Assembly: GCF_000719135.1 (NCBI RefSeq)
Contig: NZ_JOEK01000011.1
Location: 186,001 to 250,000 of the forward strand
DNA length: 64,000 bases
Reading direction: 5' to 3'
Source of the DNA: Streptomyces avicenniae
GTDB taxonomy: Bacteria; Actinomycetota; Actinomycetes; Streptomycetales; Streptomycetaceae
Part shown: positions 32,751 to 43,866 of the stretch, piece after piece
Position numbering within the stretch: position 1 is the stretch's first letter
Layout of the letters: each line of letters begins with the position of its first letter
Made by a program: the position numbers and the translations under genes
Notes under the pieces: generated by a model
The model's database searches: none
What the model saw: only the letters and a program-made list of their open reading frames with translations
Told to the model about the DNA's origin: nothing

Positions 32751-34490
32751 ATGCCGGCTCTGCTCAACTACTCCGTCGTCACGGACCCGACCGCACTGGC
32801 GGCGTCCCAGCCCGGGGCGCCCTCGGTGGGGAGCCTGTACGTGATCGTCTCCAACCACCATCTGCGGACCGTGACATGGGAATCCATCGAGGTGGACCTG
32901 TCCGGGCTGACCGCGTCCCCGCAGGACGTCACCCTCGGCGTCAGGACCGATCCACCCACCCCCTCGGCGGCGCTGCTGAACTTCCGCTGGGACGGCGCCA
33001 CGGGGTCCTTCCGGCTGGACGGCTCCTCGGGGGCCGTGATCAACCTCGCCCCCGGGCACTCCCTGACCCTGGAGTTGGAGAACATCGCCGTCTCAGGCGC
33101 CGGGGGGCTGGTGCCGCTGAAGATACGTGAGGTCGCCTGGGGTGGGGACGACCATCGCGGCTTCCCCTCGGCAGGGGAGTCCTACGGGCTCACGCTCGGG
33201 CTGGTGACGAGCACGCCGAAGGTCCCGCGGAACTTCCGTCCCGAGGGGCCGTCCCAGGTCGATGTGGACGCGGGCGCCAACGTCGTCCTCGCGTGGGAGG
33301 GGCCCGACAACCTTGACTACTGGATCCGTGGCGCGGACGGGGGCGACGTCCTCGTCCACACGGCCAATCCCGGGCCCCAGGTGACGCAGGGGTCCCACAC
33401 CTGGTCGCCGCCCTCCGCCCCCAGGAGGGGCACGACCTACACGCTGGTGGCCGGGACCGGCGGCGGGACCGGGCAGTTGGAGCAGGGCTACTTCCTCACG
33501 ACGACCGTGCACGCGCGCGTTCCCGAGTTCGAGAGCGGGACGCGTACGCCCTGGGTCGAGGGGACGACGGACAAGGGCCGGGTCGCCTTCACGGCGACGG
33601 GGGCGGAGGTCCGCGACGGGGCCGGGAAGTGGGGGACCGTCTCGGCGGACAAGGCGGACGTCAACGGGGTCCGCACGAAGTGGGTCTGGGGGCGGGACGA
33701 CAGTGACGGGTGGATCGAGTTCCCGTCGTCCGGGATCAACGTGTACCACGGGACGGGGAAGGACTGGGGCACGGTCTCGGCGGACAAGGCCGATGTCAAC
33801 GGGGTCCGCACGAAGTGGGTTTGGGGGCGCAACGACAGCGATGGCTGGATCAGCTTCCCCGAGTCGGGGGTCAACGTGTACCACGGCACCGGGAAGGACT
33901 GGGGCACCGTCTCGGCCGACACGGCGGACGTGAACGGCGTCCGTACGAAGTGGGTGCGGGGGCGGGACGACAGTGACGGGTGGATCGAGTTCCCGTCGTC
34001 GGGGATCAACGTCTACCACGGCACGGGCAAGGAGTGGGGCACCGTCTCGGCGGACAAGGCGGACGTGAACGGCGTGCGCACGAAGTGGGTCTGGGGGCGG
34101 AGCGACAGTTCGGGGTGGATCGACTTCCCCGACTCCGGGATCGACGTGTACCACGGGACCGGCAAGGACTGGGGCACCGTCTCCGCCGCCAAGGCGGATC
34201 TGAACGAGCTGGTCACCGGCGGCGCGCTGGTGAAGGAACGGCTCGTCGTGGAGGGCGGGATCACGGTCAACGACGTGCAAGGGCCGGTGTTCGACACCTA
34301 CCCCAGCGGCTGGCTGGACATCAAGGGCGGCGCGGACTTCCTGGACTCGGACGGCCAGAACATCATGCGCGTCGGCAGCCGGGTGAACGGCAGGATCGCG
34401 CACGGCGCGAGCATCGACGGACCCCTGAACGTCGGCGGCGACGTCACGGCGAACATCACCTCCACGGGAGGAACCGGCAGGAAGCTGTAG
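32751..34490 (+). CDS. Unrecognised protein with four exact-period 45-residue tandem repeats
   Basis: 579 residues, no signal peptide and no membrane helix. Residues 1-270 look beta-rich and Ig-like (LYVIVSNHHLRTVTWESIEV, FRLDGSSGAVINLAPGHSLT, VVLAWEGPDNLDYWIRG). A degenerate half-repeat begins near 282, and four repeats follow (about 296-475) built on GTVSADKADVNGVRTKWV, then W-G-R-x-D-S-x-GWI-x-FP-x-SGI-x-VYHGTGK-x-W. The C-terminus (VEGGITVNDVQGPVF, GADFLDSDGQNIMRVG, IAHGASIDGPLNVGGDV) resembles repetitive phage tail-fibre or adhesin shafts. AAGGAG stands 8 nt before ATG 32751. It lies in the accessory patch beside the CRISPR array. A structural, contractile-injection or receptor-binding role is inference only. 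Confidence 0.8.
   Translation: MPALLNYSVVTDPTALAASQPGAPSVGSLYVIVSNHHLRTVTWESIEVDLSGLTASPQDVTLGVRTDPPTPSAALLNFRWDGATGSFRLDGSSGAVINLAPGHSLTLELENIAVSGAGGLVPLKIREVAWGGDDHRGFPSAGESYGLTLGLVTSTPKVPRNFRPEGPSQVDVDAGANVVLAWEGPDNLDYWIRGADGGDVLVHTANPGPQVTQGSHTWSPPSAPRRGTTYTLVAGTGGGTGQLEQGYFLTTTVHARVPEFESGTRTPWVEGTTDKGRVAFTATGAEVRDGAGKWGTVSADKADVNGVRTKWVWGRDDSDGWIEFPSSGINVYHGTGKDWGTVSADKADVNGVRTKWVWGRNDSDGWISFPESGVNVYHGTGKDWGTVSADTADVNGVRTKWVRGRDDSDGWIEFPSSGINVYHGTGKEWGTVSADKADVNGVRTKWVWGRSDSSGWIDFPDSGIDVYHGTGKDWGTVSAAKADLNELVTGGALVKERLVVEGGITVNDVQGPVFDTYPSGWLDIKGGADFLDSDGQNIMRVGSRVNGRIAHGASIDGPLNVGGDVTANITSTGGTGRKL
33636..34175 (+). repeat. Four tandem copies of a 135-bp coding repeat
   Basis: The marker ACCGTCTC/ACGGTCTC recurs at 33636, 33771, 33906, 34041 and 34176, exactly 135 bp (45 codons) apart. 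Copies differ mostly at third positions and at a few residues (D/N/S before DSDG, PSS/PES/PDS), so the array is under selection on protein rather than a very recent duplication. Confidence 0.95.
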
Positions 34491-34561
34491 GACCACCGGA
34501 GCGCATCCGCCCCCACCGCCTGCTGCCCGACCCCCACCGGTCGCCCAGCAGGCGGCTCCAC

Positions 34562-34588
34562 GCTCCTGCACCCCGCTTGTGCGGGAGC
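34562..34588 (+). terminator. Hairpin between the repeat-protein gene and the CRISPR array
   Basis: GCTCCTGCAC pairs with GTGCGGGAGC (one wobble) with a 7-nt loop. It contains a CCCCGC...GCGGG core like the CRISPR repeats but is off their 61-bp register. Confidence 0.45.
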
Positions 34589-34619
34589 CCAGTTCGCCTT
34601 CCCCGCCCATGTGGACGAC

Positions 34620-34831
34620 GAAAACAGCCCCGCGTGCGCGGGGAGGAGCGCGCCTGGTCGCATGGCGGATACGAGATGCGGGGAGCAGCCCCGCGTGCGC
34701 GGAAAGGAGCGCGAGGCCGTCGCCCAGGGCGCCGAGCAGCCGGGAGCAGCCCCGCGTGCGCGGGGAGGAGGACCGGAAGATGATCGGCGGCTACGCGGCC
34801 GTGGGAACAGCCCCGCGGGTGCGGGGAGCAG
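34620..34831 (-). CRISPR. Small type I-E-like CRISPR array: 4 repeats of 29 bp, 3 spacers of 32 bp
   Basis: Repeats are at 34620-34648, 34681-34709, 34742-34770 and 34803-34831, exactly 61 bp apart. The conserved core is CCCCGCGTGCGCGGGG, a hairpin-forming palindrome of the I-E class. Read on the minus strand each starts CTCCTCCCCGCGC, as in I-E repeats, so I orient the array to the minus strand with its leader at the high-coordinate end. Repeats 1-3 are alike (repeat 2 has GGAAAGG for GGGGAGG; repeat 1 starts GAAAA). Repeat 4 differs at four positions. Spacers (34649-34680, 34710-34741, 34771-34802) are unrelated to each other. No cas gene is in the window, so the array is an orphan or is served in trans. 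Confidence 0.9.
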
Positions 34832-34885
34832 AGTAATTGACCTGCGGGTTCAGGGGCGGGGGTGCTGAATTTTGCTTACCTCACC
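34832..34885 (-). promoter_or_regulatory. Possible CRISPR leader
   Basis: Directly beyond repeat 4 lies an unusually AT-rich stretch for this genome (AGTAATTGACC, then TGAATTTTGCTTACC). Its place and composition fit a leader/promoter for a minus-strand pre-crRNA. Confidence 0.45.
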
Positions 34886-34920
34886 TTTGGTGCGCGCGTG
34901 AGGTGGCGGTCCGGCGGTGG

Positions 34921-35268
34921 TCACGGTGTGACCGTCACCGTCGCCTGGCGGTCGTAGAAGGCGAGGTGGTCCTTGATCACCGCCACCGACGGGATCGGCT
35001 CCGGGTACGCCCAGGCCACCGTCCGGTCGGGGGAGGCGCCGCGGAGCGTCCAGTAGGACGCCTCGCCCTTGAACGGGCACGTCGTGTGCAGGTCAGCCGG
35101 TGCGAGGAGGTCGAGGCGTACGTCGGCCGGGGGGATGTACCAGCGGTCGGGGAGCCCGGTCTCCTTGAGCAGCACGGGCCGCCGCGTCTCGGCGACGACC
35201 TGGCCGCCGATCTCCACGCGCACGTGCCGCTCGACGGTCGCGGCCTCGACGGTGTGTCCTGATCCCAC
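34921..35268 (-). CDS. DUF427 domain protein
   Basis: 115 residues; GTG start with GGAGGGAGAG upstream. The DUF427 pattern is plain: VRVEIGGQVVAETRRPVLL, LPDRWYIPPADVRLDLL, TCPFKGEASYWTL and WAYPEPIPSVAVIKDHLAFY. The fold is a small beta barrel of unknown activity, with conserved Arg/Tyr/Pro-Phe-Lys-Gly residues that suggest a ligand pocket. It is divergent from the PLP enzyme at 35373 and marks the return to common chromosomal genes after the accessory patch. Confidence 0.9.
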   Translation of the reverse strand: MGSGHTVEAATVERHVRVEIGGQVVAETRRPVLLKETGLPDRWYIPPADVRLDLLAPADLHTTCPFKGEASYWTLRGASPDRTVAWAYPEPIPSVAVIKDHLAFYDRQATVTVTP

Positions 35269-35372
35269 GGCTCTCCCTCCGGGACCGGCCCCCGCCGGTC
35301 CGCGTCGCCGTCCATTGTCCCTCGCCCGCCGCCCACCCGTCCGGCGTCAGGGCACGCCGTTAGGGTGGGGGC

Positions 35373-36479
35373 GTGCGTGCGAACGGGGCCGGTGGCTGGG
35401 CGGCGGAGGCGATCCTGCGGCTCATGGCGGACGCCGGGCCGGCCACGCCGACCCCGCTGCGCCGCGTGCCGCTGCCCGCGCTGCCGGACGTGGATCTCTA
35501 TCTGAAGGACGAGTCCGCGCTCCCCACCGGAAGCCTCAAGTACCGCCTCGCGCAAGCGATGTTGTGCCAGGCCATCGGCACCGGAGCCCTCGCGCGCGGC
35601 ATGACCGTCGTCATGGGGACGGGCGGCGCCGTGGCCGTCGCGACGGCGCGGCTGGCGACGCTGGCCGGGCTGCCGTTCGTCGCCGTCGTCCCGGCGAAGA
35701 CGCCGCGGGCCGTGCGGGCGGGCATCGAGCGGCAGGGCGGCGCGTGCCGTGACGCCGAGGGCCCCCCGGCCGGGCTGCACGAGGAGGCCCGCGCGTTCGC
35801 CGCCCGCGTCGGCGCCCACTTCCTCGACCACTACACCGACGCCGCCCCCGCCCTCGCCGCCTGGCCCGGCCCCACGGCGGCCGACGAGATCTTCGCCGCC
35901 CTGCGCACGCACCGCCACCCCGTGCCCGCCTGGCTGGTGGCCGGGGCGGGCACCGGCGCGACGTCGGCCGCCCTCGGCCGTCACATCCGCGGGGGCGGTC
36001 ACCCGACGCGCCTCGCCGTCGCCGACCCCGAGAACTCCGCCTACTTCCCCGCCTGGGCCAGCGGTTGCCGCGACTACGCCACGGGGATGCCGTCGCGCGT
36101 CCCCGGCATCGGCCGCCCCCGCGTGGAGCCAGGGTTCGCGCCCGAGCTGATCGACCTGGTGATCCCCGTGCCCGACGCCGCCGGTGCGGCGGCCCTGCGC
36201 TGGCTGCACGGCACGGCGGGCGTCCCGGCTGGCCCCGCCACCGGCACGGTGCTGTGGGCCGCCTGCCATCTCGCCGCCCGCCTGCGCGAGGCGGGCACGG
36301 GCGGCAGCGTCGTCGCCGTCATGGGCGACGGTGCCGAGCCCTACCGCGCCACGCACCTCGACCCGGCCTGGGCCGACGCCCACGGCCTGGCCCCCGGGCG
36401 CTACGCGGCGGACCTGGAACGCTTCGCCGCCACCGGCGCGTGGCGCTTCGGCAGCGGTGCGCGGCGGGCGTCGGCCTAA
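35373..36479 (+). CDS. PLP-dependent beta-family enzyme (cysteine synthase-like)
   Basis: 368 residues. DVDLYLKDESALPTGSLKYRLAQAM holds the PLP lysine in S-x-K, followed by the substrate/phosphate region MGTGGAVAVATARLA and LVAGAGTGATSAALG, the Gly-rich phosphate-binding loop. Overall it follows the cysteine synthase / cystathionine beta-synthase pattern, but the usual TSGNTG-type loop is replaced by GTGGAVAV, so its substrate may differ. TAGGGT lies 6 nt before GTG 35373, a leaderless start. The ABC-F gene begins 41 bp downstream. Confidence 0.8.
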   Translation: MRANGAGGWAAEAILRLMADAGPATPTPLRRVPLPALPDVDLYLKDESALPTGSLKYRLAQAMLCQAIGTGALARGMTVVMGTGGAVAVATARLATLAGLPFVAVVPAKTPRAVRAGIERQGGACRDAEGPPAGLHEEARAFAARVGAHFLDHYTDAAPALAAWPGPTAADEIFAALRTHRHPVPAWLVAGAGTGATSAALGRHIRGGGHPTRLAVADPENSAYFPAWASGCRDYATGMPSRVPGIGRPRVEPGFAPELIDLVIPVPDAAGAAALRWLHGTAGVPAGPATGTVLWAACHLAARLREAGTGGSVVAVMGDGAEPYRATHLDPAWADAHGLAPGRYAADLERFAATGAWRFGSGARRASA

Positions 36480-36520
36480 AGGCGTTGGGCATCCCCCTGC
36501 CGCTCCGGCAGACTGCGGGC

Positions 36521-38209
36521 GTGGGACATATCGAGATCGCCGGAGTGCACTACTCCCTGCCGGACGGACGTCCGCTGCTGTCGGACGTGTCGCTGCGCGT
36601 CGGCGACGGCCATCGCACGGCCCTCGTCGGCCCGAACGGCGCGGGGAAGACGACGCTCCTGCGCATCGTCGCGGGCGATGTCGCCCCGCACGAGGGCGCC
36701 GTCACGCGTTCCGGCGCGCTGGGCGTGATGCCGCAGAACGTCGGCGACGACTGCCCGCTCGTCCGCGACCTGCTGCTGAGCCTGGCACCCCCCGCCGTAC
36801 GGGCGGCGGCCCGCGCGCTGGACGCCGCCGAGCTGGCGATGATGGAGGCGGACGACGAGCCCACCCAACTCGCCTACGCCCAGGCCATCTCCGACTGGGG
36901 CGACGCCCAGGGCTACGAGGCCGAGGTCCTGTGGGACGTCTGCTGTCAGGCGGCGCTGGGCATCCCCTGGGAACGCGCGCGCTGGCGCGAGGTCGCGTCG
37001 CTGTCGGGCGGCGAACGCAAACGGCTCGCGCTTGAGGCCCTGTTGCGTGGCCCGCACGAGGTCCTGATGCTGGACGAGCCGGACAACGCCCTCGACGTCC
37101 CCGGCAAGCGCTGGCTTGAGGACCGCCTCACCGAGTCGCCCAAGGCCGTCCTGCTGGTGAGCCACGACCGCGAACTCCTCGCCCGCACGGCCACCCGCAT
37201 CGCGACGCTGGAGCCGGGCGCCGCCGGGGCCGGGCTGTGGGTGCACGGCGGCGGCTTCGGCACGTACGCCGAGGGCCGCGCCGAGCGCATGAGCCGCCTG
37301 GAGGAGCTGCGGCGGCGCTGGGACGAGGAGCACGCGAAGCTGCGCCAACTCGTCCTCACCCTGGGTCAGAAGGCGAAGTTCAACGACGGCATGGCGTCCC
37401 GCTACCAGGCGGCGCAGACCCGGCTGCGGCGCTTCGAGGAGGCGGGCCCGCCGGAGGAGGTGCCCGTGACGCAGCGCCTCGGGATGCGGCTGCGCGGCGG
37501 CCGTACGGGCAAGCGCAGCATCGTCTGCACGGGCCTGGCGCTCCCCGGGCTCGTCCAACCCTTCGACCTGGAGGTGCACTTCGGCGACCGCGTGGTCGTG
37601 ACGGGTCCCAACGGCTCGGGCAAGTCGCACCTGTTGCGGCTGCTGGCGCTCGGCGGCACCGACCCGGACCAGGAACACCAGCCGGTCGGCGACGAGTTGC
37701 CCGAGCCGGTCGCGGCGACCGGCGTCGCACGGCTGGGCGCGCGGGTGCGGCCCGGCTGGTTCAGGCAGTCGTCGGCCACGGCGAAGCGCTCGGAGAAGCT
37801 CACGCTGCTTGAGGTGCTGCACCGGGGCGAGGGGCCGCGCCAGGGCATGCCGCGCGAGGAGGCGTCCCGCGCGCTGGACCGTTACGGCCTCGCCAAGTCG
37901 GCCGAGCAGCGCATCGCGAACCTGTCGGGCGGCCAGCGGGCGCGTTTCCGCATCCTCCTGCTCGAACTGTCGGGCGCGACGCTCCTGTTGCTCGACGAGC
38001 CCACCGACAACCTCGACCTCGTCTCGGCCGAGGCGCTGGAGGACGCGCTGGGGCTGTTCGAGGGCACGATCGTGGCCGTCACGCACGACCGCTGGTTCGC
38101 CCGCTCGTTCAACCGCCACCTCTTCCTGCGCGACAACGGCTCCCTCGTCGAGACGGACGAGCCCGTGTGGGACGACCGCGCCATGTCGGGCGCCACGAAG
38201 GGAAGATGA
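36521..38209 (+). CDS. ABC-F family ATPase (ribosome-associated)
   Basis: 562 residues with two ABC cassettes and no membrane domain. Cassette 1: Walker A VGPNGAGKTT (about 38), signature SLSGGERKR, Walker B VLMLDEPDNALD, switch His in LVSHDREL. Cassette 2: Walker A GPNGSGKSH (about 364), signature NLSGGQRAR, Walker B LLLLDEPTDNLD, AVTHDRWF. The helical linker (about 255-315) is charged. Such proteins protect ribosomes from antibiotics or rescue stalled translation. GTG 36521 follows CAGACT by 6 nt, a leaderless arrangement. It overlaps the next gene by ATGA. Confidence 0.93.
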   Translation: MGHIEIAGVHYSLPDGRPLLSDVSLRVGDGHRTALVGPNGAGKTTLLRIVAGDVAPHEGAVTRSGALGVMPQNVGDDCPLVRDLLLSLAPPAVRAAARALDAAELAMMEADDEPTQLAYAQAISDWGDAQGYEAEVLWDVCCQAALGIPWERARWREVASLSGGERKRLALEALLRGPHEVLMLDEPDNALDVPGKRWLEDRLTESPKAVLLVSHDRELLARTATRIATLEPGAAGAGLWVHGGGFGTYAEGRAERMSRLEELRRRWDEEHAKLRQLVLTLGQKAKFNDGMASRYQAAQTRLRRFEEAGPPEEVPVTQRLGMRLRGGRTGKRSIVCTGLALPGLVQPFDLEVHFGDRVVVTGPNGSGKSHLLRLLALGGTDPDQEHQPVGDELPEPVAATGVARLGARVRPGWFRQSSATAKRSEKLTLLEVLHRGEGPRQGMPREEASRALDRYGLAKSAEQRIANLSGGQRARFRILLLELSGATLLLLDEPTDNLDLVSAEALEDALGLFEGTIVAVTHDRWFARSFNRHLFLRDNGSLVETDEPVWDDRAMSGATKGR

Positions 38210-38766
38210 CCATGTACGCGATCCCCCTCGGCGGCGAGGGCGCCGAGCTGCGGCCCCTGGAGCCCTGGCGGGCGCCCGAGTTCCTGGCGCACATGGACCG
38301 CGCGCGGGACTTCGTCGGGCGGCGCAACGGCCTGCCGGACATCGTCACCGACCTGGAGTCCGCCCGCGCCTACCTGCGGACCTACGCCGAGAAGGCCGCC
38401 GCCGACGCCGGGCGCCTCGACGGGATCTGGCTCGACGGGACGCTGGTCGGCGGCGTCCTGCTGCGCACCATGGACACCGCGCAGGGCACGGCCGAGGCGG
38501 GCTGCTGGCTTGAGGAGGCGGCGGTGGGACGCGGCCTGGTGACGCGGGCCGCGCGCGTGCTGATCGACTGGGCCGTCGAGGAGCGGGGCGTGCACCGCGT
38601 GGAGTGGTGGGTGTCGGCGTCCAACGGGCCGAGCATCGCCGTCGCGCGGCGGCTGGGGATGACGCGGGACGGCGTGCTGCGCGAGAGCTACCTGCGCGGC
38701 GGTGAGCGGCACGACATGGAGATCTGGTCGGTGCTCGCCCGCGAGTGGCGCGCCGGGCGGGCGTAG
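38206..38766 (+). CDS. GNAT acetyltransferase (RimJ/RimL-like)
   Basis: 186 residues. The N-terminus LRPLEPWRAPEFLAHMDRARDFV is typical of RimL-type enzymes. GCWLEEAAVGRGLVTRAARVLIDWA is the acetyl-CoA loop and RVEWWVSASNGPSIAVARRLGM the C-terminal motif. The substrate is probably a protein N-terminus or a small amine. It overlaps the ABC-F stop by 4 bp with AAGGGAAG upstream, so it is translated with that gene. Confidence 0.88.
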   Translation: MTMYAIPLGGEGAELRPLEPWRAPEFLAHMDRARDFVGRRNGLPDIVTDLESARAYLRTYAEKAAADAGRLDGIWLDGTLVGGVLLRTMDTAQGTAEAGCWLEEAAVGRGLVTRAARVLIDWAVEERGVHRVEWWVSASNGPSIAVARRLGMTRDGVLRESYLRGGERHDMEIWSVLAREWRAGRA

Positions 38767-38768
38767 GG

Positions 38769-39239
38769 ATGGCGGACAGGGTGACACGTACCGCCGTCGT
38801 CCCGCTGGCCGAGGTGTACGGGCTGCGCTGGTCCGTGCTGCGGCCGGGGCGTCCACGGGAGAGCGCCGTGTTCGCCGAGGACGCGGCGCCCGGCACGTTC
38901 CACGTCGCCGCGTACGACGGGGAAGGGCCCGAGGTGCTGGCGTGCGTCAGCGTCTTCCCCGACCCGTTCGAGGGGGCGCGGGACGCGTACCGGTTCCGGG
39001 GGATGGCCTCGGCGCCCGCCGCGCGGGGCCTGGGCTTCGGCGCGGCCGTCCTGGAGGCCGCCGCCGCCGAGGCCGCCGCGCGCGGCGCCGACCTGCTGTG
39101 GTGCAACGGGCGCATGGACGCGGGCGGCTTCTACCTGCGGCAGGGCTTCGGGACGGTCGGGGACACGTTCGTCGTCGAGGGCTTCGGCGCGCATCGCGTC
39201 TTCACCCGCGCTACCTCACCGGCCGGTCACGCAGCGTGA
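38769..39239 (+). CDS. GNAT acetyltransferase
   Basis: 156 residues, start ATG 38769 two bases after the previous stop (TAGGGATGG). Motif D is LACVSVFPDPF; the cofactor loop is RGMASAPAARGLGFGAAVL; the end LLWCNGRMDAGGFYLRQGF completes the GNAT pattern. The YRFRGMAS core resembles small-molecule GNATs of the ElaA/YitI kind. Third gene of the ABC-F operon; no substrate can be assigned. Confidence 0.85.
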   Translation: MADRVTRTAVVPLAEVYGLRWSVLRPGRPRESAVFAEDAAPGTFHVAAYDGEGPEVLACVSVFPDPFEGARDAYRFRGMASAPAARGLGFGAAVLEAAAAEAAARGADLLWCNGRMDAGGFYLRQGFGTVGDTFVVEGFGAHRVFTRATSPAGHAA

Positions 39240-39278
39240 CCCGGCGGGGGCTTGACGGCCGTGCGGTACCCTGACCGC

Positions 39279-39317
39279 ATGCGTGCCGCACGCCTTCTGC
39301 TTACGCGGCCGTGCTGA
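39279..39317 (+). CDS. Leucine leader peptide of leuS ([12 protein letters not shown])
   Basis: A 12-codon frame with three adjacent Leu codons (CTT CTG CTT, 39294-39302), two of them the CTT codon that is rare in this GC-rich genome. The ATG stands 6 nt after TACCCT, so it is probably leaderless. Its stop lies inside the left arm of the first hairpin of the attenuator, the classic layout for ribosome-dependent control by charged tRNA-Leu. Confidence 0.8.
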   Translation: MRAARLLLTRPC

Positions 39318-39370
39318 CGGACGGCGAACGACGTCAGCACGGCGGACCCCTCCTGCGCGAGGGGTTTTTT
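39308..39370 (+). promoter_or_regulatory. Transcription attenuator upstream of leuS
   Basis: Hairpin A: a perfect 12-bp stem, GCCGTGCTGACG (39308-39319) with CGTCAGCACGGC (39332-39343). Terminator: ACCCCTC-N6-GAGGGGT followed by T6 (39346-39370). An alternative small stem, GCGGA with TCCTGC (39342-39356, one bulge), would take bases from both and could serve as antiterminator when a ribosome stalls on the Leu codons and masks the left arm of hairpin A. Confidence 0.8.
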
Positions 39371-39409
39371 CATGGCGTGGCAGAGACGACCGATGGAGCT
39401 TCGAAGACG

Positions 39410-42253
<2,844 letters not shown>

Positions 42254-42337
42254 CCGGCGCGCCGGTTTCCGGCCGTGCGGCCCTACCCTTGGAGGGAAAG
42301 GCACGGCCGGATACGGCGGATGTGAGGTGGGCCGGAC

Positions 42338-42958
42338 ATGGAGATCGTCGCCATCGCCGGGGTGTTGGGGCTGACGTTCCTGGTGTTCGCGATGCTCGTC
42401 GTGCGGGGTACGCGCGCGGTGCGGCGTGGCGTGGACACGGCGCGGCGGGAGGTGCGGCGCACGGTCTCCGACGTCAAGCTGACCGCGCGCGCCGCGCAGC
42501 CCGGCATCGTGGGTGAACTCTCTCGCGTACGCAAGGAGTTGCGCGCCTCCTTGGACAGCACGCGGATCACGCTCCAGGGCGGCGCGACGGACGACCCGGC
42601 GCTCGGCGAGGCGTTGACGCTCTTCGGGCAGCTGGAGGCCCACGCCCGGCAGCTCGACGGCGAGCTGACGACGCTCGCCGAGACCGAGCCCGACCGCGCG
42701 CGGATCGCCGCCCGACTGCCCGAACTGCGCGACCGCGTCACGCGCGTACGCCACTCGGCCGACGCCCTGCGCTTCGCCGCACAGGACCGCGCGCGGCGCC
42801 ACGACTCCCTGGACGCCGACGACCTGCACGAGCGCATCGGCATGGAGGCGGAGGCGCTGCGGCACTGGGCGCCCACCGGGGAGACCCCGCCGCCCGTCGA
42901 GCCCGGCGCGGCACGCCCCGAGCTGCCAGGACGGCTGCGCAAGCGCCGCCCGAGGTGA
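42338..42958 (+). CDS. Membrane-anchored coiled-coil protein
   Basis: 206 residues. One N-terminal hydrophobic helix (IVAIAGVLGLTFLVFAMLVV) is followed by strongly basic/acidic heptad-like helices (VRRGVDTARREVRRTVSDV, LSRVRKELRASLDSTRI, LEAHARQLDGELTTL) and a Pro-rich basic end. The bulk is predicted cytoplasmic. No family is recognised; a gene like it is regularly found between leuS and degV in streptomycetes. A scaffold role at the membrane is a guess. Confidence 0.75.
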   Translation: MEIVAIAGVLGLTFLVFAMLVVRGTRAVRRGVDTARREVRRTVSDVKLTARAAQPGIVGELSRVRKELRASLDSTRITLQGGATDDPALGEALTLFGQLEAHARQLDGELTTLAETEPDRARIAARLPELRDRVTRVRHSADALRFAAQDRARRHDSLDADDLHERIGMEAEALRHWAPTGETPPPVEPGAARPELPGRLRKRRPR

Positions 42959-43020
42959 CGGACGCCTCGGATGCCGGATCGCCCGGTCTGCGGCGCGCGG
43001 CGCCGGGTACCCTCCGGTTC

Positions 43021-43866
43021 ATGCCCCGTCTCGTCGCCCTCGTCACGGATTCCACCGCCTACCTGCCGCCCGCGCAGGCCGAGCGGTACGGGATCACGGT
43101 CGTCCCGCTCGCCGTCGTCCTCGACGGGGAGGCGCTGGAGGACGGCACGGGGGAGACGGCCAGGCGCCTGACGGCCGCGCTGGAGCGGCGGCAGGCCGTC
43201 ACGACGTCGCGTCCTGGGCCCGAGGTGTTCGCCGCGGCCTACCGCGAGGCGGCGGAGGCGGGCGCGGAGGAGATCGTCTCGGTGCACCTGTCGTCGGAGA
43301 TCTCCGGCACGTACGACGCGGCGGTGATCGCCGCGCGGCGCGCCCCCGTGCCCGTGACGGTGGTGGACACCGGGCTGATCGCGATGGCGCTGGGCTTCTG
43401 CGTGCTGGCGGCGGCCGAGGTCGTCGCGGCGGGCGGCACGCCCGAGGAGGCGGCGGCCTCGGCGCGCAAGCGGGCGGCGTCGGCGGGCGCGTACTTCTAC
43501 GTGGACACCCTGGAGCACCTGCGGCGCGGCGGCCGGATCGGCACGGCGCAGGCGCTGCTCGGCTCGGCGCTGGCCGTGAAGCCGCTGCTTGAGCTGAAGG
43601 ACGGGCGTATCGAACTGCGCGAGAAGGTGCGCACGGCGTCCCGGGCCATCGCGCGGCTCGAAGAGCTGGCCGTCGCGCACGCCGGGACGGGGCCGGTCGA
43701 TGTGGCGGTGCACCACCTGGCGGCGCAGGAGCGGGCCGACCAGCTCGCGGAGCGGCTGGCAGGACGGCTGCCGCAGGTGGCGCAGGTGCACGTCAGCGAG
43801 GTCGGGGCGGTGCTGGGCGCGCACACGGGCCCTGGGCTGCTGGGGGCGGTCGTCTCACCGCGGTGA
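43021..43866 (+). CDS. DegV family fatty-acid-binding protein
   Basis: 281 residues. VALVTDSTAYLPPAQAERYGI, VTTSRPGPEVFAAAY, SVHLSSEISGTYDAA, VVDTGLIAMALGF and YFYVDTLEHLRRGGRI are the DegV landmarks: the fatty-acid headgroup is held by the TS-P and SS-x-SGT residues. Such proteins (FakB-like) hand fatty acids to a kinase. ATG 43021 lies 7 nt after TACCCT, leaderless. It overlaps the convergent GNAT gene by 12 bp at its 3' end. Confidence 0.95.
   Translation: MPRLVALVTDSTAYLPPAQAERYGITVVPLAVVLDGEALEDGTGETARRLTAALERRQAVTTSRPGPEVFAAAYREAAEAGAEEIVSVHLSSEISGTYDAAVIAARRAPVPVTVVDTGLIAMALGFCVLAAAEVVAAGGTPEEAAASARKRAASAGAYFYVDTLEHLRRGGRIGTAQALLGSALAVKPLLELKDGRIELREKVRTASRAIARLEELAVAHAGTGPVDVAVHHLAAQERADQLAERLAGRLPQVAQVHVSEVGAVLGAHTGPGLLGAVVSPR

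Noticed and set aside
34563..34591. Possible fifth CRISPR repeat upstream of the array
   Set aside because: It has the CCCCGC...GCGGG core but lies 57 bp, not 61 bp, from the first repeat and matches poorly outside the core. It is better explained as a hairpin after the repeat-protein gene.
34579..34868. Open frames running through the CRISPR repeats
   Set aside because: They exist because the 61-bp period and high GC leave frames open in two registers; repeats translate to PRVRGxE-like shadows with unrelated spacers.
39241..39278. TTGACG at 39252 as -35 box of the leuS leader promoter
   Set aside because: Only 9 bp separate it from TACCCT, too short for a canonical promoter; the -10 alone is kept as the leaderless signal.
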